A stretch of DNA of 64,000 nucleotides, taken from contig OX419336.1 of NCBI GenBank assembly GCA_948470475.1, positions 5,144,984 to 5,208,983 on the forward strand, written 5' to 3'. The translations under genes and the position numbers were made by a program. The DNA is from Galaxea fascicularis. Lineage: Eukaryota > Cnidaria > Anthozoa > Scleractinia > Euphylliidae. Below are positions 46,034 through 57,600 of the stretch, in pieces (position 1 is the stretch's first letter; every line of letters starts with the position of its first letter). Below the pieces are notes generated by a model. The model had not been told where the DNA came from, did not search any database, and saw only the letters and a program-made list of their open reading frames with translations.

Positions 46034-46562
46034 GCAGGGTGTACTATTCATTTTCTGTCTGGAAATTAGCAACCAGTCAAAATCAGTTGAAACATTGAGA
46101 GTAAACTGCAAACTGCAGTCTCTACAGTATGTAGTAGTGATAGACTTGCTGTATCTGACTGGTCACAACATGTTGTGATAACATTCCAGGAATAATGGTA
46201 AGTATTCTTTGTCCTCCCTCTAATCTGGGGGATTAAGAGAAATTTATTAATGACATTTAACAAGAATGAAATGAATTCTTGTTGTGGAATCATGGAATTG
46301 TGAAAAGTTCATTTTGGGTAACAAGTGTTGATAGGGAACAGTATATCAGTGGAATAACTTGATGTTGTATTTGAGTCAGGGTTAACAATAAGTCGAAGAG
46401 AGATTGACATAATGGTGAACAGTTTACTCTTAAGCATTCCTCTTAATCCCCTGGTTTTGAAAACAGTTCTAAAATGGTAATTACTGTTAGTGTTGTTTTT
46501 GTTCAGTTGAGATTCAAAGGTAATAATCATTTACTTTGGTGTAACTTAAAATGTAGTTTGCT

Positions 46563-46775
46563 TTAACTCTTTAAACCCTAAGAGTGATCAGCATCAAATT
46601 TCTCCTTGTAATATCAACACTTTATAAAACAGAGTGGTCACGAGAATTAAAGACAGGATCACACAAGATGAATTTGCTTGATATTTTAACAATTTCTCCC
46701 TACTACTTCCATAGGAAATGTTTAGGGGCAACAAATGAGAATTAAGATTTTGATCTTAAGGTTTAAAGGGGTAAG
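46563..46775. repeat. Dispersed MITE-like repeat, copy 2 (downstream of CREBRF)
   Basis: Second copy of the element at 5638-5848, same orientation, closely similar. It has better preserved ends: CTCTTTAAACCCTAAGAG at the left and TCTTAAGGTTTAAAGGGG at the right. Confidence 0.75.
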
Positions 46776-49043
46776 ACAATTAATAAATTATTGATAAAAA
46801 CATGTGGACCAATCTGTCAACCAATGAGAAGCAAAACCACAATATTGTGGCTCGCTCACATGTCTTTGCCCATGCTTGGCCACAGTTTGCTGAATTCTGA
46901 TTTGGTTTATTTGGTAACCTCTGCTTTGATTGGCCTGACTAGTTGCATTGATTTTGGTTGACAATTGTTATTTTAAAGTAGTTAGAAAAACACCAAGGAA
47001 TGTGCTTGAGCACAGGGCTGTCATTAAGCACACAGCTGAGTTCATTCAGTGCTATGGGTGAACATGTCGATTGGTGTCACAGCATTGTTACACTTCCCTA
47101 AATTATGTTATGGTGATAACTTCAATGTAACATCTACTTCAAAACTTTATTACAGCCCTGAGGCATGCTTGTTACTAAATCTTTTAGCCAAGAATGGACA
47201 TGTACATTTATTATTAACTGTGCTGTACAACACCACACTAGGCAAGATCTATTTTCCGTTGTAAGATGGTTTAATTATTGTTTTACAGTGGAACCCTGTC
47301 ACACTATCACCCCATTAATGTGACCACTTTAGGTGTCCCAAACTTGAAAAGCCCCCTTATTTTCTTATTTGAAAACCCTGTTAATAGGATCCAATTTCAG
47401 TGGCCTGACAGTGATCATATTTTTGGAGTTCCACTTACATGTACACCATTTGAATCACTTTTAATATTTTAATGCGTTTATCTTAAAATGTTCAAAATTT
47501 AGATGGCTCTTTTATGCCATGGACTATTTTTGTAAGGCTTAGATGTTGGTGTTGTAGTTGACTTCTTAAAAAATGAAAAACAATTTTGCAATGTAGTTTT
47601 TTGATTACATTTAATTGCTTGTGTTTGGAGAGATAACAAATGGTTTTGTTAGCATTTTTGTATAAGAGAGGGTAAAAGAATAAGTAAAATGTTAAATATG
47701 GTGGTGTTTTTATGGTGTAAAGGAAAGGTTCTCAGCTTTGTAAAAAGAGAGCTCATAGTAACATGGTTTGAAAGAGTGCATCTAGCCACTGATGTGATGG
47801 GAAGACTGTACGTAATTATAGATGTACTGTAGAAACACAACTCGATGCATTAGTGTTGACAAGTTTCGCATACGATGATATTCATCACTGTATGGAAAGT
47901 GTTGGATTTAGTAACAGGTTGAAAAATTATAGAACCTTAAGTGTTTAAGTTTCTTCTGATCATGAAAATTATAGCCGCATTCAAGCACTGGTATTTTTGT
48001 AGTGGTAACTTCTCAACCAAGACATCTGTTTTTCAACTGACCACTTTAGTAAAGCAATATTTGCTGATTTTCATTCAATTTAAATTTATTGGCAAATAAC
48101 CCAAAATGCATTTTTAGCTTGCATTTTTGTAACTGCTGCTGTCATATTATGTAACATGCGGCTCTGTGCAAATTATTTTGAAAAAAAAATCATTTCAATT
48201 ATATTATTATGAGGTGCCATGTACAACACTGAGCTGTGTGCTGCACAAAACCTTCTTTGCATGCATTGCTGCAAGAAGTCATGGCCTTGTATGAATGTTA
48301 ACATGATTAATGAGCTATTATATAGTTGTGGGGTATTATAAGCAACTTTAAATCAACAAGATTTAAATAATTACTGTAATCAGTAATTTTGATGCACAGC
48401 AGTACAAAATTATTCTGGTCATCCTGGCAGTTAAATGTTTCATTACCTTTTGTCTGACTGACACAGTTCTTTAAAAAGTGAAAAAGTTGTAGAAATTGAA
48501 AAGTGTGGAGTGATCTCCTTGAATGTTTTATGGCCTGTTTTGATGCACTTTGTTCGAGACGTTGAAACACTTTCTTTTCATGACCTTTTTCTGTTGATGA
48601 TTCTGTTCATTTGTTTGCCGGTTAATCTTAACTGTATTTGATTAATGATAAATGGTAGAGTGATTTTAGCAGGGGGTGACAACCCCAACAAACATTCTTT
48701 GAACAACACTATATGTAACTTTAAGTCATCCCAGAAATTTGGAAGATCGTCCTGATTTTTAAACCAAGCAAAGTACAAATGTTGTCCAATTTCCTGCAAT
48801 ATCTGGGAACTATGTCAAATTCCCCAGAAAAATTCCCGAGCCTCCCGGTTCTTGGAAAAATCTCCAGATCCCTGGAAGAGTTTTGTTTTTCTCCCAAAAC
48901 AGGCCTTTTGGGGGTTTCAGCCCCCGTAAGAAGTTAGTGCAATAGTAACTACTAAAAACTATTACACATTGACTCCCTTGTATTCTTTTGTGTATATTTA
49001 AGAATTAGACCCATGGCCCTTGAGGGCAAAGGATCTAATTATT

Positions 49044-49185
49044 TTAGTATCACCCAACTAGTCAGACAGAAAAGGCAATGATAAAGTTAGCAAATGCAAG
49101 TTGAAGAAATATTTATTTAGGAATAAAACGAAAGAAAGTATCACACTCGATTGCTATTATTAGTAATAGTCCTCTAGTAGCGTAA

Positions 49186-49219
<34 letters not shown>

Positions 49220-49234
49220 GTTGGGTGATACTAA
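49044..49234. repeat. MITE with TTAGTATCACCCAACTAGT inverted ends
   Basis: TTAGTATCACCCAACTAGT at the left is matched by ACTAGTTGGGTGATACTAA ending at 49234. It is about 190 bp, AT-rich and without an open frame. It lies in the probable CREBRF 3' UTR. Confidence 0.8.
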
Positions 49235-49875
49235 TACACCCTAGTAAGACCACTCTAAAGTACGTAAAAAGAGTGGATAATTAAGGTGGGTTAAAATATT
49301 CCATACTAGTGGCTGGTTGAATTGTGAGCATTTTAAAAGAGGAATGGTTTTGTGGCAGTAAGATGCAGATAACTAGAATGGATAAAAGACAACTAAGGCA
49401 GTCATTTAGGACAACTGCTCCTCTTGTCTCGTCATGCCATATCTGTTTAGTGCAACTTATGTCATAAAGGTGTCACTTTCTTTAATTTGGTTTTGTATGT
49501 CATTTGTTTGTTTGTGTTGTTTTCATGATAATACCATCGTGAGGTTTTAAATTGCTCTTTGATTTGCATATCACATTATGCTCTTTGGGAGGTTATATTT
49601 ACAGTGTGCATGGACTCATTCCATAGGATTTAAAATTGAACATGGATATTCTTTTGCATTGAAAAATTACTTTGTGGGAATTTTTTGCAGTCAATCATGC
49701 CAAACTACATTCTTTCATACATGAAAATTATTAGTTTTTGGTTCCACAATCTTAGGGTAATGGCTTGTAAAATACTTTGAATTCACATTTAATCTCATAA
49801 AGTGATACTGATGGAATGTACATGCATGTGCTTCTCATAGGAGCTCTAGAAGAGTGGTATTCTATATTTCTTCTT

Positions 49876-49940
49876 GTTGGTGGCAACAATATCCATCAGC
49901 CCTCAATTATTGAGGGCTGGTTGATGTTGTTGCCACCAAC
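49876..49940 (+). ncRNA. 65-nt near-perfect hairpin, candidate small-RNA precursor
   Basis: Arms GTTGGTGGCAACAATATCCA (and on to GCCCTCAA) and the inverted TTGAGGGCTGGTTGATGTTG (and on to CACCAAC) pair over about 29-30 bp with three mismatches or wobbles around a loop of about 5 nt. The size and pairing would suit a pre-miRNA-like hairpin in a 3' UTR, but a very short foldback transposon is equally possible. Confidence 0.3.
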
Positions 49941-51130
49941 TTTGCTTAATTAATCAAAAAAACATTCCAGATTTGCCCAGTTTTCTCCAGAACTACCTGC
50001 AGATTTTGTTGTTACCCTAGGGTTTTTCTGAGGGCTACATTTTGTGGAATTGACCTTGATTATATCTACTGGCTGTTTTTCATGGGAAGATGCTGACAAA
50101 AATCTAGTGTTGAAAGGTGTATCAAGAAGAAACTGGGCAAGTTTGATTTTTACTTTGTTTTTTTGGTCATTGTGATAAACAGTTCGAGATGGTGAATGAT
50201 TAAACAGCACTACATGTTATAACTGTGTTAGAGAATTTTCACAAATAAATATTATTTTGGGCAGTTATGCAGGTACACAGACAGTTTATCTGTTTAGCTG
50301 GACAAAATTGTTCAACTCTGCTGTTGTGTTTGACGTGAAACGTTTCTTTTCATAAATTTTCAGGTAGATACACTGTAGGCTGTCTTTTTAACAAGAACCT
50401 TTTTCTTCTGTTTAGTGAAGCATGCTGCTCCCAGCAGTGTAAAGTCAACATAATGTTAAGCATTTGAAATTTATGTTCATTTTAATTTTTGAGGTTCAAA
50501 CACAATGGCGTTGAAAAGTGTTGTAAAGGTTCTGCAGGCCAGGGCTAGTAGTTTAATCGATTTTAAACGGCTGCATTCTTGTGTTTTTGTTCAGACTAAA
50601 ACAACTTGGTTAAATTCAGTATTGATACACTGCTTTCACACCAATTTCGATGGATTCTTTCCATATTTCTTCTCTTTGGGGTTTAGAGCTAGATCACATG
50701 AATCTATTCCCTTGATTTAAGAGTAATGAGTGTGATTGATGTTTCACAAAATGCTGTGGTTTGAAAGTTAAGACATGTCATCAGTGAGGGCTTATTTAGA
50801 TTTCCAAAATATTCTATTTGTAACATAAGAGGAGCAGTTATCGTTTTAATATTTCCATTGTAACATAAATTTGTGTAAATAAACTATTTTATTATTATTT
50901 GTACATTGTACATATGCAAGGAGGGTTCATGGTACAGCTTTTTTTAACTTGTAAGATAGAGTGACTTGAATCTCTATTTAGGTTTCCGAGATTGTATTTT
51001 CATATCATTGTGTTTGATGCTGGGGAGTTAATTTATCTAGTGGAGGATGGACTTTGCAGTTATTGTATCATAAATGAAAGACTAACTTATTTGATTTTTC
51101 AACTTAATAAAGGTTGATGTAGACTATGCT

Positions 51131-51730
51131 TGTTGTTGTTTGATTGTTGAGGTTCGTCTGATGCGGTCAAACTTGGTGGAAAAAGACTGCTTTGGCCACA
51201 GGCAGCCCGATCGTGGTGTGTGTCATCAAAAGTTACAGAAAAATTGTAAAAACCCAGAATTCCAACGAACCGAGTAGCGGTAGAAATATTTATATTCTAG
51301 TCAAATAAAGCCTTCCTACCTTCATTGTACTGTTTCTTGTCACTTTCTGGGACGTCTAAATGCAATATCATCGCTTTTTTTTTTAATCCAAGGTCACTGT
51401 CCATTCTAGAATGGAAAGAAATTTGGATTCGGTCAACGTGAACCGGAGGTTAACCCTGGGTGTCTCGAGACCTCAGACCTCGAAAACTCAGCCCCCGTGA
51501 AAAATGATTGAGATTTTAAACGCAATTCTACATGTATGAGAAAGTTTAGACAACGGCGAATTTTGCAACACGACAAGAACAATGGCAAAATTGTTTCACT
51601 TTCGCGTGTAATTACAGAAAAAAATACCCGAACTCCCAGGACAGCGTAATTAATACATATCAATACCAGAATAATACGTTTCCTATTAACTAACAAATGA
51701 ACCGCTAAGCTTTTTTATCTCAACTCATAT
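51131..51730. other. Intergenic DNA between CREBRF and the repeat zone, nothing supported
   Basis: No domain or RNA gene is seen. A palindromic CCATTCTAGAATGG lies at 51401-51414. Confidence 0.5.
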
Positions 51731-51907
51731 GATACTTAAGTGAATAATGCATATGAAAGAAATCATATGTGAACTGCGGATATGAAATCAAATGAAGAAT
51801 GATCGTCGCAGTTGTGATCTCAATTTGCGTGAAGAAGCCTGATAAAATTCAGGACTTCAACGGGGATCGAACCCGTGACCTCGCGATTCCGTTGCGATGC
51901 TCTACCG

Positions 51908-51944
<37 letters not shown>

Positions 51945-52172
51945 ATTGGGTTCATATGTTCCCGTGAGAGATATGTAAGTGAATAATGCATATTAAAGAA
52001 ATCATGTGTGAACTGCGGATATGAAATCAAATGAAGAATGATCGTCGCAGTTGTGATCGCAATTTTTGCAATTGCGTGAAGAAGCCTGAATTTTTTTTTC
52101 AGGCCTCTTCACGGATTGCAAAAATTGCGATCACAACTGCGACGATCATTCTTCATTTGATTATATGATACT
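51731..52172. mobile_element. Foldback/duplicated element carrying a tRNA-like gene
   Basis: The segment GTGAATAATGCATATGAAAG through GCGTGAAGAAGCCTGA occurs at 51740-51850 and again at 51979-52091, in the same orientation. The last part is then inverted at 52102-52162 (CAGGCCTCTTCACGGATTGC to TTCATTTGATT). ATATGATACT occurs near both outer ends (51729 and 52164). I read this as a tRNA-derived SINE family copy with flanking target duplication, joined to a further inverted copy. The exact history is unclear. Confidence 0.5.
51853..51923 (-). tRNA. tRNA-like sequence (SINE head or pseudo-tRNA)
   Basis: On the minus strand a 71-nt cloverleaf folds. The acceptor GGCTTCA pairs with TGAAGTC (one G-U); the D arm is GCTC/GAGC; the anticodon arm is TCGCA/CGCGA with one mismatch; the T arm is ACGGG-TTCGATC-CCCGT. 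The A box (TAGCTCAGTCGGTAGAGC) and B box (GGTTCGATCCC) are good. The anticodon loop ACGGAAT has C where the universal U33 should be, and would put GGA at the anticodon. That defect and the repeat context argue for a tRNA-derived SINE, not a working tRNA. Confidence 0.6.
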
Positions 52173-52366
52173 CCAATATAAAAAGAAAAATTAAGGCCCT
52201 CGGAAATATCTGATAATTTAGATCAGATACTCCTCATGTATAAAACTTCACTTGACCCGAATGAAATCGAACTCAGGCCTAGAAAACGACTTATAAAAAT
52301 GGTTTAAGAATTGCTTAGGGGTTTAAATTTTCCGTAGTCTGCTTTCGAAGCTTGACTGGTATTGTA

Positions 52367-52631
52367 ACGAAATCCATAGGCGTACGGGCATTTTTTTGCC
52401 AGCGGGGGCGGTGAACCATTTGCCCAAAAAATTCTTACAAGTTGCCCAAATTTTACGAAACAGTCGAGAGGAAACGAGGATCATACGATGCACTAACAAT
52501 GGCCTACATATGAATAAATAAATAATTGGCTTTGCCCAAATTTCTCTTGCTGCCCAAAAAATCTAGGTTGCCCAAAATTTGAGGGGGCCTGCAGCCCTCC
52601 GCCCCCCGGCCCGTACGCCTATGACGAAATC
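52367..52631. mobile_element. 249-bp hAT-like MITE with 8-bp TSD
   Basis: ACGAAATC at 52367-52374 and 52624-52631 flanks an element (52375-52623) with inverted ends CATAGGCGTACGGGC and GCCCGTACGCCTATG. Inside, TTGCCCAAA is repeated five times or so. An 8-bp duplication suits hAT. It has no transposase. Confidence 0.85.
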
Positions 52632-53126
52632 CATAAAATTAGTTCGGTTTGTTTCCATATCTCAAACCACCCTCTTTTTTTCACTTTCACTTACACTTGA
52701 ATGAAATGACTCAGAGACTTCGTTACTGATTCTGCACAGCAAATATTGTCACAAGAACAATTCGGTCCCGGAGTGCCAGGTCGGCAGTCTCCTATTGCAA
52801 CCATCAGACCACCGAGGATTTGCTGCAGGATGTCGGTTTGATTTATTAAGTACTGTAGCCAAACCACTAACCCTAAAAAAAAACCGACTTACAATCAACC
52901 TTAACCCAAACCCCAACCCTAATCATGATAGTCGTTGCTTAACCTTAATCAGAATTTTCAGTGCTTGACCCTAGTCAATATTACTTGTGCTTTACCCTAA
53001 CCACTACAATCTAGGCTCACTCCAAAAAAATGAAATTACTTTGTGTAGGCACTACAAGGTATCCAAGTGCGCATTGAGATCTGAAAACAAGTCCTAACCT
53101 GGGACTCTCCCGTCGTGCTTAAGCAG
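52632..53126. other. Spacer before the satellite, nothing supported
   Basis: The sequence 52855-53010 is rich in AACCCTAA-like words (CCCTAACC, AACCCCAACCCTAAT, ACCCTAACC), which look like scattered degenerate telomere-type repeats but are not a regular array. No gene or RNA seen. Confidence 0.4.
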
Positions 53127-54629
53127 CGTTGGAAGCATTTCAACACAATTTCTAGACTCCTCTTTGAAATGGGCAAAGTTTCAGCCAAATTCAAAATTTA
53201 ACCCAAAACAATGGGTTAACCCCTTTGAGTTTTGGTCAAACTTTCAACTTTGCTGAAATCTTGCACACAGCTCAAATAAGAATAAAAATAATGTTTTGGG
53301 AGCTTTTGGAAGCTTTTAAACATAATTTCTAGACTCCTCTTTGAAATAGGCAAAGTTTCAGCCAAATTCAAAATTTGACCCAAAACCATGCCTTAAACCC
53401 TTTGGTTTTTGGTCAACATTTCAACTTTACTGAATTCTTTCACACAGTTCAAATAAGAATAGAATTAATTATTTCGGAGCTTTTCGAAGCATTTAAACAT
53501 AATTTCTAGACTCCTCTTTGAAATGGGCAAAGTTTCAGCCAAATTTAAAATTTGAGCCAAAAGCATGGCTTAACCCCTTTGGGTTTTAGTCAAAATTTCA
53601 ACTTTGTTGAAATAATGCACACAGCTCAAATAAGAATAGAAAACATGTTTCGGAGCTTTTGTAAGCATTTAAACATTTATAGACTCCTCTTTGAAATAAC
53701 CAAAGTTTCAGCCAAATTCAAAATTTGAGCCAAAACCATGGCTTAACCCCTTTCGGTTTTGGTCAAAATTTCAACTTTGCTAAAATCTTGCACACAGCTG
53801 AAATTAGAATAGATATAATGTTTTCGAAACTTTTGGAAGAATTTAAACATACTTTCTAGAGTCCTCTTTTAAATAGGCAAACTTTCAGCCAGATTAAAAA
53901 TTTAAGCCAAAACCAACCCTTACCCCTTTGGGTTTTGGTCAAAATTTCCACTTTGCTAAAATCTTGCACACAGCTACAATAAGAGAAGAAATCATGTTGT
54001 CGGAGTTCTTGGAAGCATTTACACATGATTTCTAGACTCCTTTTTCAAATAGGCAAAGTTTAAGCCAAATTCAAAATTGGACCAAAGAGCATGTGGTCCC
54101 CCCTTTGGGTTTTGGTCAAAATTTCCACTATGCTAAAATCTTGCACACAGCTCAAATAAGAAAAAAAAACATGTTGTCGGAGTTCTTGGAAGCATTTACA
54201 CATGATTTCTAGACTCCTTTTTCAAATAGCCAAAGTTTAAGCCAAATTCAAAATTGGACCCAAGAGCATGTGGTCCCCCCTTTGGGTTTTGGTCAAAATT
54301 TCAACTTTGCAAAAATCTTGCACACGGCTCAAATAAGAAAAGAAATCATGTTGTCGGAGTTCTTGGAAGCATTTACACATGATGTCTCGACTCCTTTTTC
54401 AAATAGCCAAAGTTTAAGCCAAATTCAAAACTTAACCCAAGAGCATGTGGTCCCCCCTTTGGGTTTTGGTCAAAATTTCAACTTTGCTAAATTCTTGCAC
54501 ACAGCTCAAATAAGAAAAGAAATCATGTTCTCGGACTTCTTGGAAGCATTTACACATGATTTCTAGACTCCTTTTTCAAATAGCCAAAGTTTAAGCCAAA
54601 TTCAAACTTGGACCAAAGAGCATGTGGTC
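53127..54629 (-). repeat. 177-bp satellite, left block, inverted relative to the main array
   Basis: About 8.4 copies of the 177-bp unit (TTTCTAGACTCC recurs at 53149, 53326 and so on). Each is the reverse complement of the unit in the right block. Copies near the left edge are the most diverged, and those near 54000-54600 are close to each other. Long frames such as 54270-54566 arise because 177 is divisible by three; I do not regard them as genes. Confidence 0.95.
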
Positions 54630-57600
54630 TTTGCCTATGTCAAAAAGGACTCTAGAAATCATCTGTAAATGCTTTCAAGAACTGCCAAAACATGATTTCT
54701 ATTCTTATTTGAGCTGTGGGCCAGATTTTAGCAAAGTTGAAATTTTGAGCAAAACCCAAAGGGGGGACCACATGGCTTTGGGTCAAAGTTTAAATTTGGC
54801 TTAAACTTTGCCTATGTCAAAAAGGACTCTAGAAATCATCTGTAAATGCTTTCAAGAACTGCCAAAACATGATTTCTATTCTTATTTGAGCTGTAAACAA
54901 GATTTTAGCAAAGTTGAAATTTTGAGCAAAACCCAAAGGGGGGACCACATGGCTTTGGGTCAAATTTTGAATTTGGCTTAAACTTTGCCTATATCAAAAA
55001 GGACTCTAGAAATCATCTGTAAATGCTTTCAAGAACTGCCAAAACATGATTTCTATTCTTATTTGAGCTGTGGGCCAGATTTTAGCAAAGTTAAAATTTT
55101 GAGCAAAACCCAAAGGGGGGACCACATGGCTTTGGGTCAAATTTTGAATTTGGCTTAAACTTTGCTTATGTCAAAAAGGACTCTAGAAATCATCTGTAAA
55201 TGCTTTCAAGAACTGTTAAAACATGATTTCTATTCTTATTTGAGCTGTGGGCCACATTTTAGCAAAGTTGAAATTTTGAGCAAAACCCAAAGGGGGGACC
55301 ACATGGCTTTGGGTCAAATTTTGAATTTGGCTTAAACTTTGCCTATGTCAAAAAGGACTCTAGAAATCATCTGTAAATGCTTTCAAGAACTGCCAAAACA
55401 TGATTTCTATTCTTATTTGAGCTGTGGGCCAGATTTTAGCAAAGTTAAAATTTTGAGCAAAACCCAAAGGGGGGACCACATGGCTTTGGGTCAAATTTTG
55501 AATTTGGCTTAGACTTTGCCTATGTCAAAAAGGACTCTAGAAATCATCTGTAAATGCTTTCAAGAACTGTTAAAACATGATTTCTATTCTTATTTGAGCT
55601 GTGGGCCAGATTTTAGCAAAGTTGAAACTTTGAGCAAAACCCAAAGGGGGGACCACATGGCTTTGGGTCAAATTTTGAATTTGGCTTAAACTTTGCCTAT
55701 GTCAAAAAGGACTCTAGAAATCATCTGTAAATGCTTTCAAGAACTGCCAAAACATGATTTCTATTCTTATTTGAGCTGTGGGCCAGATTTTAGCAAAGTT
55801 GAAATTTTGAGCAAAACCCAAAGGGAGGACCACATCGCTTTGAGTCAAAGTCTAAATTTAGCTTAGACTTTGCCTATGTCAAAAAGGACTCTACAAATCA
55901 TCTGTAAATGCTTTCAAGAACTGCCAAAACATGATTTCTATTCTTATTTGAGCTGTGGGCCAGATTTTAGCAAAGTTGAAATTTTGAGCAAAACCCAAAG
56001 GGGGGACCACATGGCTTTGGGTCAAATTGTTAATTTGACTTAGACTTTGCCTATGTCAAAAAGGATTCTAGAAATCATCTGTAAATGCTTTCAAGAACTG
56101 CCAAAACATGATTTCTATTCTTATTTGAGCTGTGAACAAGATTTTAGCAAAGTTAAAATTTTGAGCAAAACCTAAAGGGGGGACCACATGGCTTTGGGTC
56201 AAATTTTGAATTTGGCTTAAACTTTGCCTATGTCAAAAAGGACTCTAGAAATCATCTGTAAATGCTTTCAAGAACTGCCAAAACATGATTTCTATTCTTA
56301 TATGAGCTGTGGGCCAGATTTTAGCAAAGTTGAAATTTTGAGCAAAACCCAAAGGGGGGACCACATGGCTTTGGGTCAAATTTTGAATTTGGCTTAAACT
56401 TTGCCTATGTCAAAAAGGACTCTAGAAATCATCTGTAAATGCTTTCAAGAACTGCCAAAACATGATTTCTATTCTTATTTGAGCTGTGGGCCAGATTTGA
56501 GCAAAGTTGAAATTTTGAGGAAAACCCAAAGGGGGGACCACATGGCTTTGGGTCAAATTTTAAATTTTGCTTAAACTTTGCCTACGTCAAAAAGGACTCT
56601 AGAAATCATCTGTAAATGCTTTCAAGAACTGTTAAAACATGATTTCTATTCTTATTTGAGCTGTGGGCCAGATTTTAGCAAAGTTGAAACTTTGAGCAAA
56701 ACCCAAAGGGGGGACCACATGGCTTTGGGTCAAATTTTGAATTTGGCTTAAACTTTGCCTATGTCAAAAAGGACTCTAGAAATCATCTGTAAATGCTTTC
56801 AAGAACTGCCAAAACATGATTTCTATTCTTATTTGAGCTGTGGGCCAGATTTTAGCAAAGTTGAAACTTTGAGCAAAACCCAAAGGGGGGACCACATGGC
56901 TTTGGGTCAAAGTCTAAATTTAGCTTAGACTTTGCCTATGTCAAAAAGTACTCTAGAAATCATCTGTAAATGCTTTCAAGAACTGCCAAAACATGATTTC
57001 TATTCTTATTTGAGCTGTGGGCCAGATTTTAGCAAAGTTGAAATTTTGAGCAAAACCCAAAGGGGGGACCACATGGCTTTGGGTCAAATTTTGAATTTAA
57101 CTTAAACTTTGCCTATGTCAAAAAGGACTCTAGAAATCATCTGTAAATGCTTTCAAAAACTGCCAAAACATGATTTCTATTCTTATTTGAGCTGTGGGCC
57201 AGATTTTAGCAAAGTTAAAATTTTGAGCAAAACTTAAAGGGGGGACCACATGGCTTTGGGTCAAATTTTGAATTTGGCTTAAACTTTGCCTATGTCAAAA
57301 AGGACTCTAGAAATCATCTGTAAATGCTTTCAAGAACTGCCAAAACATGATTTCTATTCTTATTTGAGCTGTGGGCCAGATTTTAGCAAAGTTGAAATTT
57401 TGAGCAAAACCGAAAGGGGGGACCACATGGCTTTGGGTCAAACTTTGAATTGGGCTTAAACTTTGCCTATCTCAAAAAGGACTCTAGAAATCATCTGTAA
57501 ATGCTTTCAAGAACTGCCAAAACATCATCTCTATTCTTATTTGAGCTGTGGGCCAGATTTTAGCAAAGTGGTAATTGTGAGCAAAACCCAAAGGGGGGAC

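Larger units (their letters stand above)
46034..51130 (+). other. Probable long 3' UTR and downstream DNA of CREBRF
   Basis: No coding block follows the stop. Poly(A) signals AATAAA lie at about 46787, at 50878-50883, and at 51106-51111. The last is followed by a GT-rich stretch (TTGTTGTTTGATTGTTG), the usual downstream element, so transcription may end near 51125. Vertebrate CREBRF also has a long 3' UTR. The segment includes the MITE copies at 46563-46775 and 49044-49234, so its transcribed extent is uncertain. Confidence 0.45.
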
